The notes under the pieces were generated by a model, which was given only the letters and a program-made list of their open reading frames with translations, searched no databases and was not told the DNA's origin. A DNA stretch of 64,000 nt from Lycocorax pyrrhopterus obiensis (lineage: Eukaryota; Chordata; Aves; Passeriformes; Paradisaeidae), in contig JACSVZ010000008.1 in assembly GCA_014706295.1 (NCBI GenBank), positions 1,178,001 through 1,242,000 of the forward strand, given 5' to 3'. Positions 25,519 through 38,123 of the stretch are shown here, one piece after another; position 1 is the first letter of the stretch; every line of letters starts with the position of its first letter. Both the position numbers and the translations under genes were made by a program.

Positions 25519-26649
25519 AGCCGTGTGTCCCAGGGGTGTTGGTGCGGTATGAGGGACCAGCAGGACACACATTCCGTGCTGGCACGGCCAACAGGAGCCA
25601 TTTGTTGTTGGGATCTCTGTCTCCACAAGGTTTGCTTAATGAAAGAGGGGGAAATGTTCCTAATCCCAGAGGTTCTGCTGTTGAGGGACATGCTGGTCTC
25701 GTGATACCCTAAACTCACTTCAGCTGCCTGATGCCCTTTAGGGATTCCAGCATCTGATATATTCCACAGTCCGTTGGAAACACCCCAGAAATCCTGGGGA
25801 CTCCAGATTGGGGCTGAAAGTCCTAGTCACTCAACTCCACGTTTTCTAAAATTTGGAATTTTAGGCTGTAAAGGTTAATGACAATAAAAGTCAGCCTCTA
25901 CCAGCCCTCCCGCAGAGAGTGGCCTGTCTGGGAGACCTTTTGTAGATGGATTTCGTTGTAATGTGGAGTTATTTTGCAGCTTCTCTAACTTATTTTCCCC
26001 AAATATTTGTCAAGTTGCATGTAATATTTCTGGAATAGTGGAGGCATTAACCTTTACTAACCACTGCAGAGACTGAAACTCTTAAAAGACTGATGGGATA
26101 ATTAAGGCAACATCTCGGGGTGAGTTCACTGCTCCTCAAACTCCATTAATTTTTATGACAGTGATGAATTTCAGTGCAGTAATAATTAGTTTTTCTCACT
26201 GTATGGAAAAGCATTCTGTGAATCACTGCTGTAAATTCTCTCTTTCCAAGTCCAAAGACATCTGAATTCATCAATAATCCTGCAGGTATTTCCATGTCCT
26301 AAGAGATTCGTGTGTATTGGAACGGCAAAGGTTCCACAAGCTGGGACAGACAGCACAGCTGGGTGTACAAACTCCTCCTGTCGTGGCACCAGCGAGGGAA
26401 TTCTGAATGGCTTGGGATAGGCTGGGCTTTCCCTCTTGTGTTTGTACCCTGCTGCAGTTAATCCTGGCTGCTTATTAAAGGTCCAGGCCTTGAATAACGA
26501 GGGTGTGATTTCCAGGTGAGGCAGCGGGAATAGATCCATTGGGAAAGGCTTGTTCAGCTTCTCTCTGCTCTCTTTGGGAACTGTTCTGATCAGCATTAAA
26601 AGCTGATTGTTATGTCCGTGCAATTAATCCTCTCAGAGTTATGGATAGT

Positions 26650-26765
26650 TCATGGAATCATGGAATATCCTGGAAGGACCCACAGGATCATGCAGTCCAG
26701 CTCCTGGCTCTGCACAGACACCCCAACAATCCCACTCTGTCCAAACACTCCTTGACACCTTCTGG
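26650..26765 (-). mobile_element. CR1 LINE 3' end, type C
   Basis: CATGGAATCATGGAATATCC, then GGACCCACAGG and CAATCCCACTCTGTCC. A short fragment of a distinct CR1 subfamily also seen at 39816 and 45018. Confidence 0.9.
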
Positions 26766-27169
26766 GCTTACATCCTATTGAAATCCACGTCTTTCCCTCC
26801 CGTCACTTTTGCCTGCGGTTTCCAAGCCTGTGTGAGGCGTGTGTTGGAAACAGAAGGGACGGGTGTTGGGGAAGAAGGGTTTTAAGACCTGTGGAGAGAT
26901 TCCGTGTGTGGGCAGGCAGCGGGAGCTGCCACAGGTTTGAGCACACACCAATGAGGGGTTCTGCCTGCCTGGAATCCGCCTGGAAAGCTCCAAGGTGGTG
27001 CAACGCAATTCCAGGTTGTATTTGTCAGTGGAAAGAATTCCTTGCTGATAAAATCCTATGGACTGTTCACCTTGGCAAGAAGGGAGTTGATGGCCCCGTT
27101 TTAAGACTTGTGCATTGATGTTGTGTGGAGATTATTTTATGTTTTGTGCTGAGAAATTTATATTTCTGC

Positions 27170-27350
27170 TGGGAGAGTTGGGATTGTTCAGCCTGGGGAA
27201 GAGAATGCCTGGGGCTGCCCCTGGATCCCTGGCAGTGTCCAAGGCCAGGCTGGACGGGGCTTGGAGCAGCCTGGGACAGTGGAAGGTGTCCCTTGGCAGG
27301 GGGTGGGATGAGGTGGGCTCTAAGGTCCCTTCCCACTCCAGCCTTTCCCT
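27170..27350 (+). mobile_element. CR1 LINE fragment, type A, with internal deletion
   Basis: GGGATTGTTCAGCCTGGGGA is joined to the 3' region near 27210 (GGGGCTGCCCCTGGATCCC), so the ~220 bp usually between them are missing. The tail is weak. Confidence 0.88.
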
Positions 27351-27984
27351 GACCCAATAATTTTTATATAATATAAACCCATACCATTTTGCCTATGCAG
27401 CTCGGTTTTTTAAAAACAATTTTCTTTTCCAATCTGAATTGCTTTTCCTAAACTCTCTGCAAAGCCTCTGTTTATAAAGTGGATATTAAAACGGGCTGAA
27501 AATTGTCTGGTCACAAAGTCAATGCTCTCAATTCCCATGCAAATGGTTCATTTTGTTCTTTAAACTGTTATTTACACACAGTGGTCTGTGAATGTTTATA
27601 TGCAATGGGAATGCAACAAGTCCTGAGGAAAGAATTGGAATCCAAGAGGCTTCAGTAAAATTGTGTGGTGCAGACTTCACAGTAGATTTGGTTAAAGCCA
27701 TTTTTCCCCATTTAGTTTGTCACTAATCGCTGCTTTCACTAATTACTTTTTTTGTCTTCAACAACTGCTTGGAACATCTCCACAAAAGCCAATTTGTTGT
27801 GTTCATCATGCAAAATATGCCACGACCAATTACACTGCATGAGCCCATATATTTAAAATACAATAAATCATCAGAACACAGACCAGACTTTATTTCTCTG
27901 AGTGCACATGGAAATTAATCCACGATTTTCCTAAGGTGGTTTTATGCCTGTGCCAACTTCTTGTGCTGTAGCAGCATTTCCTGG

Positions 27985-28232
27985 TAAGGGGCAATGGATT
28001 CAAACTGTAAAGGAATGGGTTTAAATTGGATTTTGGGAAGGAATTGTTCCCTGGGAGGGTGCCCAGAGAAGTTGTGGCTGCCCCTGGATCCCTGAAGTGC
28101 CCAAGGCCAGGTTGGACATTGGGGCTTGGAGCAGCCTGGGACAGTGGAAGGTGTCCCTGCCCATGGCAGGGGTGGCACTGGATGGGTTTTGAGGTCCCTT
28201 CCAACCCAAGCCAGTCTGGGATTCTCTGATTC
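27985..28232 (+). mobile_element. CR1 LINE 3' fragment, type A
   Basis: Starts with a diverged stretch (AATGGATTCAAACTG) and continues GGGAAGGAATTGTTCCCTGG to the tail GGGATTCTCTGATTCT. The segment GGCAGGCCCTGGCACAG normally found before GTGCCCAGAG is missing. Confidence 0.9.
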
Positions 28233-29401
28233 TAAATCTGCTTGTGCCTTATATTTGCCGCAGTGGGAATGGTGTCTTGTGAGACAACAGGAAAATGAAG
28301 ATGTGAGAGGAAAAAAAAGGAACAGAGAGAGTTCTGTGACTGATTCTGTTAATGAGAGATGAATTTTCCCTGTGCTCTGTGTCAAGGTTGCAAACCTGCC
28401 CCTGTAACAGACCCTCTGTGTGCACATGTGCAGATCTGTGCTTGCCTTCATGGCTTAATTCCTCAGCTTTGCATTCAGCAGCTTTCCAAATGATTCCAGT
28501 GATTCATTTTGGGATGACAAACTCCATATTTTTAGCCATTTTATCCCAGCTGCTGGGATAACTGCTGGGAGCAGAAGAGGCTGCAGCCACTGATGCACAA
28601 AGGAGGAGGAGCCCAGCCTGGCTGCCAGGCCCCCCCAGCGACTCTGATGGTTTTATGCTGTTAACAGATAAATTGCAAAACTATCCCAATGAGACAGGAC
28701 TGACTGGGGAGCTCCTGATACCAGGACAAACAATCTCCTGCAGTGTCGGAGCTTGCCTGCTTTCATTTCTCCCTTTTACACTTTGCTTCAGCAGATTCTT
28801 TATTTGCCAGAGCATCTGGAGCTGATTTGGCACGTGGTGGAAAGCCCAGTTTGTTTAGCCAGAGGGTTATTTAGTTATTATTAGTTTATTTAGCCGTACC
28901 TCTCCTCCTGTTGGAGATGTGTGCACGGGAAGGAAGGAGTGGAAGCTGGGCCTCCTAGACCTGGAGTCACAGAAAAGACCAAGCAGCTTCCTTCCCAAGA
29001 GCTTCCAGGAGAAGGCAGGGCAACAGGCAGTCATTTGTGGAGGAGACCTCAATATGAGCCTTTTTCATACAGTTGAGACAAGAGGGTCAAATCCTGGATA
29101 GGGGCGTGACTCTGAATCCCCTTCGGAGATCGGCGTTCCCCCAGGGAATTCCTGCGTGTGGGCTCTGAGGGTCCCCGGTGCACTCAGTGGGATGTGTGGA
29201 AATGATGGGAATGAGCCACAGATCAGCCTCCCTGGTGGGGTGTTACAGCAGAATTACCACAAACAAAGGTGGGATGGAGCAGAATTCCTGCTTCACTCGA
29301 TGATGTCCTGGTGTCCCAATGGAATGTCCCAGCTTTTGCTCCCTGGCCACCCACGGGTCCCTCTGTGGCTTCGTCCTTGTGTTTGAGTGCAGCATCTGCC
29401 A

Positions 29402-29842
29402 CGAGGGACACCAGAGGGATGGAGCAGCTCTGCTGGAAGGAAAGGCTGGGAGCGCTGGGATTGTTCAGCCTGGAGAGGAGAAGCTTTGGGGTGACCTCAC
29501 TGTGGCCTTGCAGGGCCTGAAGGAGCTGCAGGAAACATGGAGAGAGACTGGGGACAAGGGATGGAGGGCCAGGACACAGAGAATGGCTTCCCAGTGCCAG
29601 AGGGCAGGGATGGATGGGATCTTGGGAAGGAATTGTTCCCTGGGAGGGTGGGCAGGCCCTGGCACAGGGTGCCCAGAGAAGCTGTGGCTGCCTCTGGATC
29701 CCTGGCAGTGTCCAAGGCCAGGTTGGACATTGGGGCTTGGAGCAGCCTGGGACAGTGGAAGGTGTCCCTGCCCATGGCAGGGGTGGCACTGGATGGGCTT
29801 TGAGATCTCTTGCAACCCAAACCATTCCATGATTCCATGATG
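29402..29842 (+). mobile_element. CR1 LINE fragment, type A
   Basis: From CCAGAGGGATGGAGCAGCTC to the tail ATTCCATGATTCCATGATG. It shares rare variants (GAGAATGGCTTCCC, CTGCCTCTGGATCC) with the inverted copy at 24658-25072. Confidence 0.95.
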
Positions 29843-30004
29843 TTTCCTTGGCTGAAGCCAGTGGTGAGTGGCTGGGTGTCCCACTGGGCTCCGGTGACGA
29901 TGTGACCTGGTTGTGGCCGTGGGGACCAGGGCAGAAGATCCGCCCTGGAGCACACTTGATTTGCATTGAGCTTCAGCCACTTCCCGTAGAACTCATTGAT
30001 GCTG

Positions 30005-30480
30005 TTGATCCATGGTGATCCATGGTGATCCATAGTGATCCATGGTGATCCATGGTGACCCATGGTGGTCCATGATGATCCACAATGATCCATGATGATC
30101 CATGGTGATCCATGGTGATCCATGGAGATCCACAGTGATCCACGCTGATCCACAGTGATCCATGGTGATCCACGGTGGTCCATCATGATCCATGGTGATC
30201 CACGGTGATCCATGGTGATCCACGATGATCCACGGTGATCCACGGTGACCCATGATGATCCACGGTGATCCACGGTGATCCATGGTGATCCACGGTGATC
30301 CACGGTGACCCATGATGATCCACGGTGATCCATGGTGGTCCATGGTGATCCACGGTGATCCATGATGATCCATGATGATCCACAGTGATCCATGGTGATC
30401 CATGGTGGTCCATGGTGATCCACGGTGATCCATGATGATCCACGGTGATCCACGGTGATCCATGATGACCCATGGTGACC
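30005..30480. repeat. 10-bp minisatellite, about 47 units
   Basis: Tandem array with consensus TGATCCATGG / TGATCCACGG. From 30011 to 30480 there are 47 consecutive 10-bp units with no single-base indel, so all stay in the same register. Units vary by point changes only. A 60-bp higher-order pattern links 30241-30300 with 30301-30360, and the four-unit block at 30331-30370 recurs at 30401-30440. Because the unit is 10 bp and has no minus-strand stop, all three minus frames are open across it and read a repeating decapeptide (ITMDHHGSPW). The plus strand has a TGA in each unit. These ORFs are a property of the repeat and not evidence of a gene. Confidence 0.97.
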
Positions 30481-31737
30481 GAGGCCGTGGTGGCCTTTGG
30501 AAGTCCTGATCTTGGTGTGCAGCACAGGAATGAGGTTTTGGGGACACGGAGCCGCAGATCCAGGATCTCCCCTGTTGAGAAAGCTCTGTCCGCCTTCCTG
30601 TGCTCACGTCAGTCTGGGAATTAAATTTCCACGGGGAAAATAAGCAAAATTGCCATTCCTGTTCAGTACATCTCCAGTGGCCTTGGTTCACCTGATTTCT
30701 TTTCCTTTTTTGCCTCAGCCCTTTTAATCCTGCTCATTAAGTAGTTCATTGGTTGCACTGATCCCTCAGTTAATCTGGTATCAAAAAAAGATAATTGAAT
30801 TTAACTTCCCAGCACAACCCACCTTTAGATGGGTAAAATTCCACGCTAATGACTTGGTTTGGTTCTATTAATTTTAAGAATTCCTTTAATTAGACTGAGA
30901 ATATTCTGCCATTGACATGAGATCTAAAACACTGCTCATCCCAGGGAAATATTTTTCAAATAGTGCAAATAAATGTGGAGGTGGAAAACAGAACGGTGTT
31001 GAAATAGGAGGGGTTTTGCTTGGTTTGAAGGCAGCTTGGCAAGATGAAGCATTTATGGAATATTTTGGATGTTCCATCCCTATGTTGCTGAGAAATAAGG
31101 TTGTATTTAGAGTTTTTGCAGTGAAGATAAAAATAAGAAGAAGAGAATTCCCCCCAAACGGTTGCTTCCAGCAGTAAAAGGCTTTGGGAATTGCAACAGC
31201 CTTTGGTGTGGGGACTTTATATTTCAAAATATTCAAAGTATTTCCACTGCAGGCAGGTAACAACAGATAAGGGGTTTCTGATGAGCAGAAGTGTTGCTAA
31301 ATGAGTGATGGACTATTAATTAATGAGCAGCTTTAACCCCGTGTTAGTCCCTAAGGGGTGACCCAGATAATCTGGGGGAGAAGGCAGGAGGGAGCTGGTC
31401 AGGATCCTGCAGCTTAGATTTTGTGGAGCTGTGTGGAGTTGTTTCACTAAGAACAACTGTTAAAAGTCCCTCACAAGCTGAATATTTGCAAATAAATTCA
31501 GCTTTCCCAGCAGCTGGCTGTTCAAATCCCTCATGGAAGCTTCAGAAATCTCACTTAGGATATTTAGTGGGTTGTCCTGTAAAACCAGTGGAGTTGCACA
31601 GAACAGAACATGAAGTGCTGTATAATCCCTTCTGCTGTGGGGAGGACAAACCCCAAAGCCTAAAGCAGCCCAAATACACACCTGGGTTCCTTTTGTTGTC
31701 TCCCATCTCCAATAACAATTGCAATTTCTGTTTTATC

Positions 31738-31866
31738 CCAAAATCCTGGGATGGTTTGGGTTGGAACTGACCTTAAGGCTCATCCAGTCCCACCCCCTGC
31801 CGTGAACAGGGACATTTTCCACTATCCCAGGTCGCTCCAAGCCCTGTCCAACCTGGCCTTGAACTT
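31738..31866 (-). mobile_element. CR1 LINE 3' end, type A
   Basis: CCAAAATCCTGGGATGGTTT tail, then CCCACCCCCTGCCGTGAACA. Moderately diverged. Confidence 0.9.
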
Positions 31867-32349
31867 TTTTATGTTGGAAAGGAGTTGGAGGAGAGGGGGG
31901 AAAGCCTCCTGAGGCTTTTGTTAATTAATACAAGTTTTAATTCCCACTCCCAATGTGCTTTTCTCTTCCGCAGTCTTTTTACAGGCATGTCCCCCTGGAT
32001 GGGCTTCCAGTTGTGTGCAGCCCTCGGGGAATGGGAATCACATGCCATCCTAAATTTGATGGGTTTGCTCCATCTGCACATGATGGTTTTTACAGGATAA
32101 CTACAGTGTGGGGATTTCCCAGCTTTTCCAAGCTCACTGTTCTGACAGAAAAAAGTCTTGGGAAGGACTTTTCCACTTAGGTTGCTTATTTCTAGGAAAA
32201 AATTCCTTGTATCCTCCTGGAAGGCAGCGATGAGGATGGGTCTTTGATTTGTTACTTCCCAGGAAGCAGATGGGTAAAATATTTCCTAAACCTGAAAGAT
32301 GAACATTTCTGAAATGGAAGCAGTGCAGCAGTAAGGGTGATACACGTAT

Positions 32350-32385
32350 TTTTGGGCAAATAATCCATATATTTTTGGGCAAATA
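32350..32385. repeat. Short direct repeat
   Basis: TATTTTTGGGCAAATA occurs at 32347-32362 and 32370-32385 with a 23-bp period. Confidence 0.9.
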
Positions 32386-32849
32386 TCTCCTGGCTGCCAT
32401 TCATTCTAATGCCCTGGACAGGTGTGGATGAGTCAATCCCTTACGTCAGAGATGGGCTTTAAAATGGAAAGGCAGCTTTGCCACAGGAATATCACCCTCA
32501 AAGGGAACGTTCCTTTTCCCTGTAGGAAATGAATCCCCAATTTAAAAAGCTCGGAGTAGAGCAAATGCACCACTGGTTTAGCACCCCTGGGCCGTTCCAG
32601 CAGTGAGGGTGGAGAGCAATGTTCATAAATCAGGAATTGCAGCAGGAAGTGCCAAGCTCAGATCAGGTTTTCGTTTGCAGTCATGCCTTTGTTCAAGCGC
32701 TGTTAGCAAAGACACGGAATTCTCTCGTGGGGCTGGCACATCACAGCTCATTTGTGCTGCTGTGGGACAAGTGCCACCTCTGTCCCTCATTCTGCCGTGG
32801 GCAGGGACAGCGACAGCAGCCCCGGGGACAGCTCCTTCCTCCCACAGCT

Positions 32850-33112
32850 TTGGACAAGGGATGGAGGGGCAGGACACAGGGAATGGCTTCCCAGTGCCAG
32901 AGGGCAGGGATGGATGGGATATTGAGAAGGAATTGTTCCCTGGGAGGGTGGGCAGGCCCTGGCACAGGGTGCCCAGAGCAGCTGTGGCTGCCCCTGGATC
33001 CCTGGCAGTGCTCAAGGCCAGGTTGGACATTGGGGCTTGGAGCAGCCTGGGATGGTGGAAGGAATAGATGATCTTTAATTCCCTTCCCACCCAAACCAGT
33101 GTGGGAGTCTCT
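32850..33112 (+). mobile_element. CR1 LINE 3' fragment, type A
   Basis: From TTTGGACAAGGGATGGAGGG to AACCAGTGTGGGAGTCTC. About 25 bp around the usual GTGTCCCTGCCCATGGCAG are missing after GGTGGAAGG. Confidence 0.93.
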
Positions 33113-33665
33113 GCTACACCTCAAACACACCCAGGCTGTATTTATGGTTCTCCCAGGTGGTATTATCCCCGTAACACTGAATAAAAAAAGGACTGATGGA
33201 AATTGTGGGATGTAAAGTAGGAAAAGCCCATCTCTTTTTCCATTTTTGCTTGCACAGAGGCAGCTCCTGTCCCTGTCAGTGTCTTTCAGTCACCACTGAT
33301 GATAAATGCAATACTTGTGCCCTTCACATGAAAATGGGATCATTCCCAGGGAGGTCTGGAGACTCTTCTATTAGAAAGTGTCCTTTATTGGAAAGCCTAT
33401 CAATAGGGGAATGGGGAATGGGAGGACATCTCTATTTATATTATTCACTATTTTCTTTGATCATTAAATGCTCTGTAACTCCATCTCCAGCCCTCTCAAG
33501 TGGCATCATAAAATTAATTGGTTACCTCTGGAAAGAGGCAGAGCTCAGGCACCGAGGGTTTGACAGCTGGGATCACAAACGCAGCGGGAATGCAAAACAA
33601 CTCTGCTTTCCATCCCCAAGCAGGCTCTGGGAGTGTGAGATCCATGAGGGATGTCAGGGATGCCA

Positions 33666-34070
33666 GCAGCCCCAGGAGCGGCTGAGGGAGCTGGGAAAGG
33701 GGCTCAGGCTGGAGCAAAGGAGGCTCAGGGGGGACCTTGTGGCTCTGCACAACTCCCTGACAGGAGGGGGCAGCCGGGGGGGTCGGGCTCTGCTCCCAGG
33801 GAACAGGGACAGGACAAGGGGAAACGGCCTCAGGCTGGGCCAGGGGAGGCTCAGGTTGGACAGCAGCAGGAATTTCTGCATGGAAAGGGTGCTCAGGCCT
33901 TGGCAGGGGCTGCCCAGGGAGGTTTGGAGTGCCCATCCCTGGAGGTGTTCAAAGCCATGCGGATGTGGCACTTAGGCACGTGGCTTAGTTTGTGGGCTTG
34001 GCAGTGCTGGGATTGATTGTTGGACTCGATGAAAAGCCTGGGGGGCTTTTCCAACCTTCCTGATCCCATG
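33666..34070 (+). mobile_element. CR1 LINE fragment, type B
   Basis: AGCCCCAGGAGCGGCTGAGG to a tail TGATCCCATGAAGAG. The core differs from 19855-20105 at only about four positions by eye. It has the 7-G tract. Confidence 0.95.
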
Positions 34071-35446
34071 AAGAGCACGGCACGTCTGTGACTGGTCTGC
34101 TGGGAATGACCCACACCTTTCCCTCCAAGAAATCCTGGAGGATCTTGCACTGAACCTATTGAAACAATCCAGCCATGACCTAAAAGTGCCGTTTCCAGAG
34201 GTTACCCCCTTGGGAACTGTGCACCGGCTGGTTCTGAACAGGAATGTTGATGTCGCTATTAAATCAAACACTTCATGACCTGATCAGATCCAGCAGCACC
34301 GTGGGAGCAGGAGGCAGCTCTGCTGCTGGAAAAAGAGGGGAAAACGCTCTCGTTGGCTACGGAAGAGATGGCAGGAAACTATTCCAGAGTGGTTTGTTTT
34401 TCCTTTAAAAAAATACAATTTCCCCTGTTCCTTGTGGCACGGGGTGACCCCCCTGTGCTCATATTAACAAATTAATTAGAGGAGCCCCAGCGATGCCACT
34501 TATCACCATTACGCCGAGCAGCTTAAAACATGCAAACCTCCCCAAATTAACTGCAAAGCTACTTCATATGTGAGCAGCTCGAATTAATCATTAACCTAAT
34601 CATTTTTACTCCAACATTATTTCTTTGTTAAAAAGCGAGCCATTTTAATTGGATAATGAGGTGCCAGTGCCACTCAGGAATTGTGCATTCCCCAAGCTGT
34701 GGGAAGGAAGGGAGCTTATGCAAGGAGCAGGGCAGATGCTGCTCCAAATGCCTCCACAGTGAACATTTTATTCTGATAAATTCTCCATTTATTCCCAGAT
34801 GGCTTTGGAGTTTGTACAGCAGTTCCTGTGTGCTGTGGTTTCCCCATTTGATATATTGCTGTTACCTAATTCTTGTGAGCCCTCAAAGCGATGCTCACAC
34901 CCCTGGGCAAGGCCAGCCTCTGGTTCCAGGTGTCCCAGCCCTCCTCTGGCAGCCAAGGGAAAGGAGCAAGGGGGGCATGAGAGATTACTGGATTAGCACC
35001 ACATACTGAGGATGGGAATAACTGGATTTTTCCAGAACAAAGGAGGGCTTTCACCTCGGAAACCTGGGAGATATTATTGGAGGCATAGTCAGAAAAAAAT
35101 ACATTTAATAGAGTTGCCAGATACCTCATTTTTAGGAGCCTGCTTTTCCCATAAAATAATTTAATATTTTATATTTTTTTAAGAAAGCACAGCAAAAGGA
35201 AGAATACTGTGGTGTTCTCTGCCCTGCAGGAGACTAATTCATAGAGATAAAGAAGCCTCTGTAACATGTTGATGTCCTTTGAAAATAGATTTGATTTCCA
35301 AACAGGAACCGTGCAATGCTGCCTGCAATGGGAGCTGCTTCTCCTCTGCCTCTGCTGTTGGATAACACACCCCAAACCCACAGTGCTGCAGCACCACTGG
35401 AATGGTTTTCTCCAGACTAAAACATCAGGAGGGCAAAATAACTGGG

Positions 35447-35850
35447 TGGGAAGGCTGGGAACGGGGATTGTTCGGCCTGGACAAGAGAAGCTCTGGGGTG
35501 AAATAATTGTGGCCTTCCAGTGCCTGAAGGAGCTACAGGAAAGATGGAAAGGGACTTGGGAACAGGGATGGAGAGACAGGACACAGGGAATGGCTTCCCA
35601 CTGCCAGAGAGTAGGTTTGGATTGGATATTGGGAAGGAATTGTTCCCTGGGAGGGTGGGCAAGCCCTGGCACAGGGTGCCCAGAGCAGCTGTGGCTGTCC
35701 CTGGATCCCTGGCAGTGTCCAAGGCCAGGCTGGACATTGGGGCTTGGAGCAGCCTGGGACAGTGGAAGGTGTCCCTGCCATGGCAGGGGTGGCACTGGAT
35801 GGGCTCTGAGGTCCTTTCCCACCCAAACCATTCTGGGATTGTGTGATCCC
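35447..35850 (+). mobile_element. CR1 LINE fragment, type A
   Basis: GGGAAGGCTGGGAACGGGGA to the tail CATTCTGGGATTGTGTGATC. A full type A 3' region with GGGAAGGAATTGTTCCCTGG. Confidence 0.95.
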
Positions 35851-37470
35851 AAAGACGGAAATGAAGATTCCTTCAGAGGTGCCACAGAGTGATCGGCAGA
35901 GTTCACCCTTCCCTCTTGCTCCTATCTATCCACCTCTCAGTGGGAAATGAAGGATATTTCCCAGGAGTGGGAGCTCTCATGGGGGTGCTGTCTCTGTGCC
36001 CACCCTCACAGCAGGGCTCCAGGCTCCCCCCGTGGCTCCCTGCCAGCAGAGCTGACTGATCTCAGCCCAGGGACGATTTCGGGCTGCGCACCCACCTCCC
36101 CTGCACGTCTGTGCACAGTCCAGCTGCTTTCCGCGCACACATGGAGCAGGAGCTTCCAAACACCCCGAGGTTTCCCGGGGAGAGACAACCTCTGTCCCAC
36201 TGGGCGAGAACAAACCCTGTTATCTCGGAGCGGGTTCACACTTGGCTCATAGGCACTGGACAAATATTTAATTAAACACTGGGGATGTATTTAATTAACA
36301 GCCTCTGTTTCTAATTAGGAGCGGAGATGATGTGAAGGCAGCACAAGAGAAAAGTCACCAAAGCTGCTGCTGCAGCGGTGATGCCTCGGTGCAGGGGAGA
36401 GCCCTGTCGTGGTGTTAGCAGAGAGTTTGGGTTAATACCCCGTTGAATTAAGCAAATTTAATAATAAAGCACATCACACACGGCCCACCCCAGTGCCACA
36501 GGGCACACAAAGCATCGCGGGCAGGACGCTCTTCAAAGAGGGCAGGACTGGGAGGACACAACCACTGAGGGTGTGAGGGGAAAGAAAACCCAACCACACC
36601 AAGAAAATATCACCTTAAACCACCACAAAATGCTGCGTGTCCTGTTTGTGCTGCAGCTGACCCGGGTGTGAGCGACTGCTGGAGCCATGGGCTCTGAGAA
36701 ACTCAAAAGCAGCCTGGAAAATCCCTCTTTCCAGGACAAAGATAGCAGGTTTTGGATTAATGATGCTGAAATTTGATAGGCAACCCCACAGAAATGTCAC
36801 TGATTTGGGCATTCAATGCCAACCTGATTTCTTTCACTCTTTAAGTGTGAGCAGCTTACAGACAAACCGTTTTCCAATGATATTCCCTTTTCTCCTCCGA
36901 GAGCCAAGTGTAAGGATGGGGATTACAAAAGCATCTGAATAACATGCCTGGTGCCCAAACCAATCCAGGTATTCACCAGGACAGGACACGGGATGTTTTC
37001 TAAAGCCCTCTTTAACCCTAATAAAGTCCATGAGATTCCTGCTCCTCCATCTCAAACAGTACTCTGACACGCTGCAGATTTGGGCTGATTTCCTGTAAAG
37101 ATGAGCTAAGGCTGGCAGAAAAGATCACACAAAGCCACGTGGGAATGTGTTAGGGGAGTGGATGTCCCTCTCCAATTACCAGGTACGCGAGGAGTTTGCT
37201 CGGGGAGTGAGTTCATCCATTTAACCTACACGAGCTGCGACGCAGGGAAATAATTACCCACTTAATTTACTCATTTCTCATGGGCTCCAGAGGGCGGTGA
37301 TTGCACCCAGGAGCAGCAGGGGAGGCAAGGCCGGGGGTGAGAGCGGCGGTGCAGGGGATGAGGCGGGGGCTGGGGCAGAGGGATGCAGAGGAGATGCTGG
37401 AGCACAGGGCAGGAAAGGAGGAACCAGATTTCAGTCATACCTCAAATTCCACATCTCCGATGGGGAGGGG

Positions 37471-38035
37471 AAATCCCAGAATCCCACACTGGTTTGGGTG
37501 GGAAGGGATCTCAAAGCCCATCCAGTGCCACCCCTGCCATGGGCAGGGACACCTTCCACTGTCCCAGGCTGCTCCAAGCCCCAATGTCCAACCTGGCCTT
37601 GGGCACTGCCAGGGATCCAGGGGCAGCCACAGCTTCTCTGGGCACCCTGTGCCAGGGCCTGCCCACCCTCCCAGGGAACAATTCCTTCCCAATATCCCAT
37701 CCATCCCTGCCCTCTGGCACTGGGAAGCCATTCCCTGTGTCCTGGCCCTCCATCCCTTGTAAAGAGTCTCTCTCCATCTTTCCTGCAGCTCCTTCAGGCC
37801 CTGCAAGGCCACAATTTGGTCACCCCAGAGCTTCTCCTCTCCAGGCTGAACAATCCCAGCTCTCCCAGCCTTTCCTCCCAGCAGAGCTGCTCCATCCCTC
37901 TGACCATCCTGGAGGCTCCCCTGGTCTCTCTCCAGCAGCTCCAGGCCCTCCCTGTGCTGGGCCCCAGGGCTGGGGCAGCTCTGCAGGTGGGGTCTCACCT
38001 GAGCCCAGGGGCAGAGGGGCAGAATCCCCCTGCTC
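37471..38035 (-). mobile_element. CR1 LINE fragment, type A, longest in the window
   Basis: About 565 bp from the tail (CCCAGAATCCCACACTGG) to GAGCCCAGGGGCAGAGGGGC. It contains the uninterrupted AGCAGAGCTGCTCCATCCC that serves as the empty-site comparison for the LTR at 25073. It also yields a 918-nt plus-strand ORF (37297-38214) that is not a gene. Confidence 0.95.
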
Positions 38036-38123
38036 TTGGTGGATTCCCTGCAATTCCCTCCTGTGCTGCTGCAGGACAGTTCTCAGGAGCTCTGGGATTG
38101 GGTTTGATCAGGTCTCCTGAAGG

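Noticed and set aside
29497..30525. 342-codon minus-strand ORF
   Set aside because: It is made of CR1 sequence plus the 10-bp minisatellite, which is stop-free in every minus frame. No evidence of a real protein.
33196..33975. 259-codon plus-strand ORF
   Set aside because: The second half is type B CR1 and the first half has no recognisable similarity.
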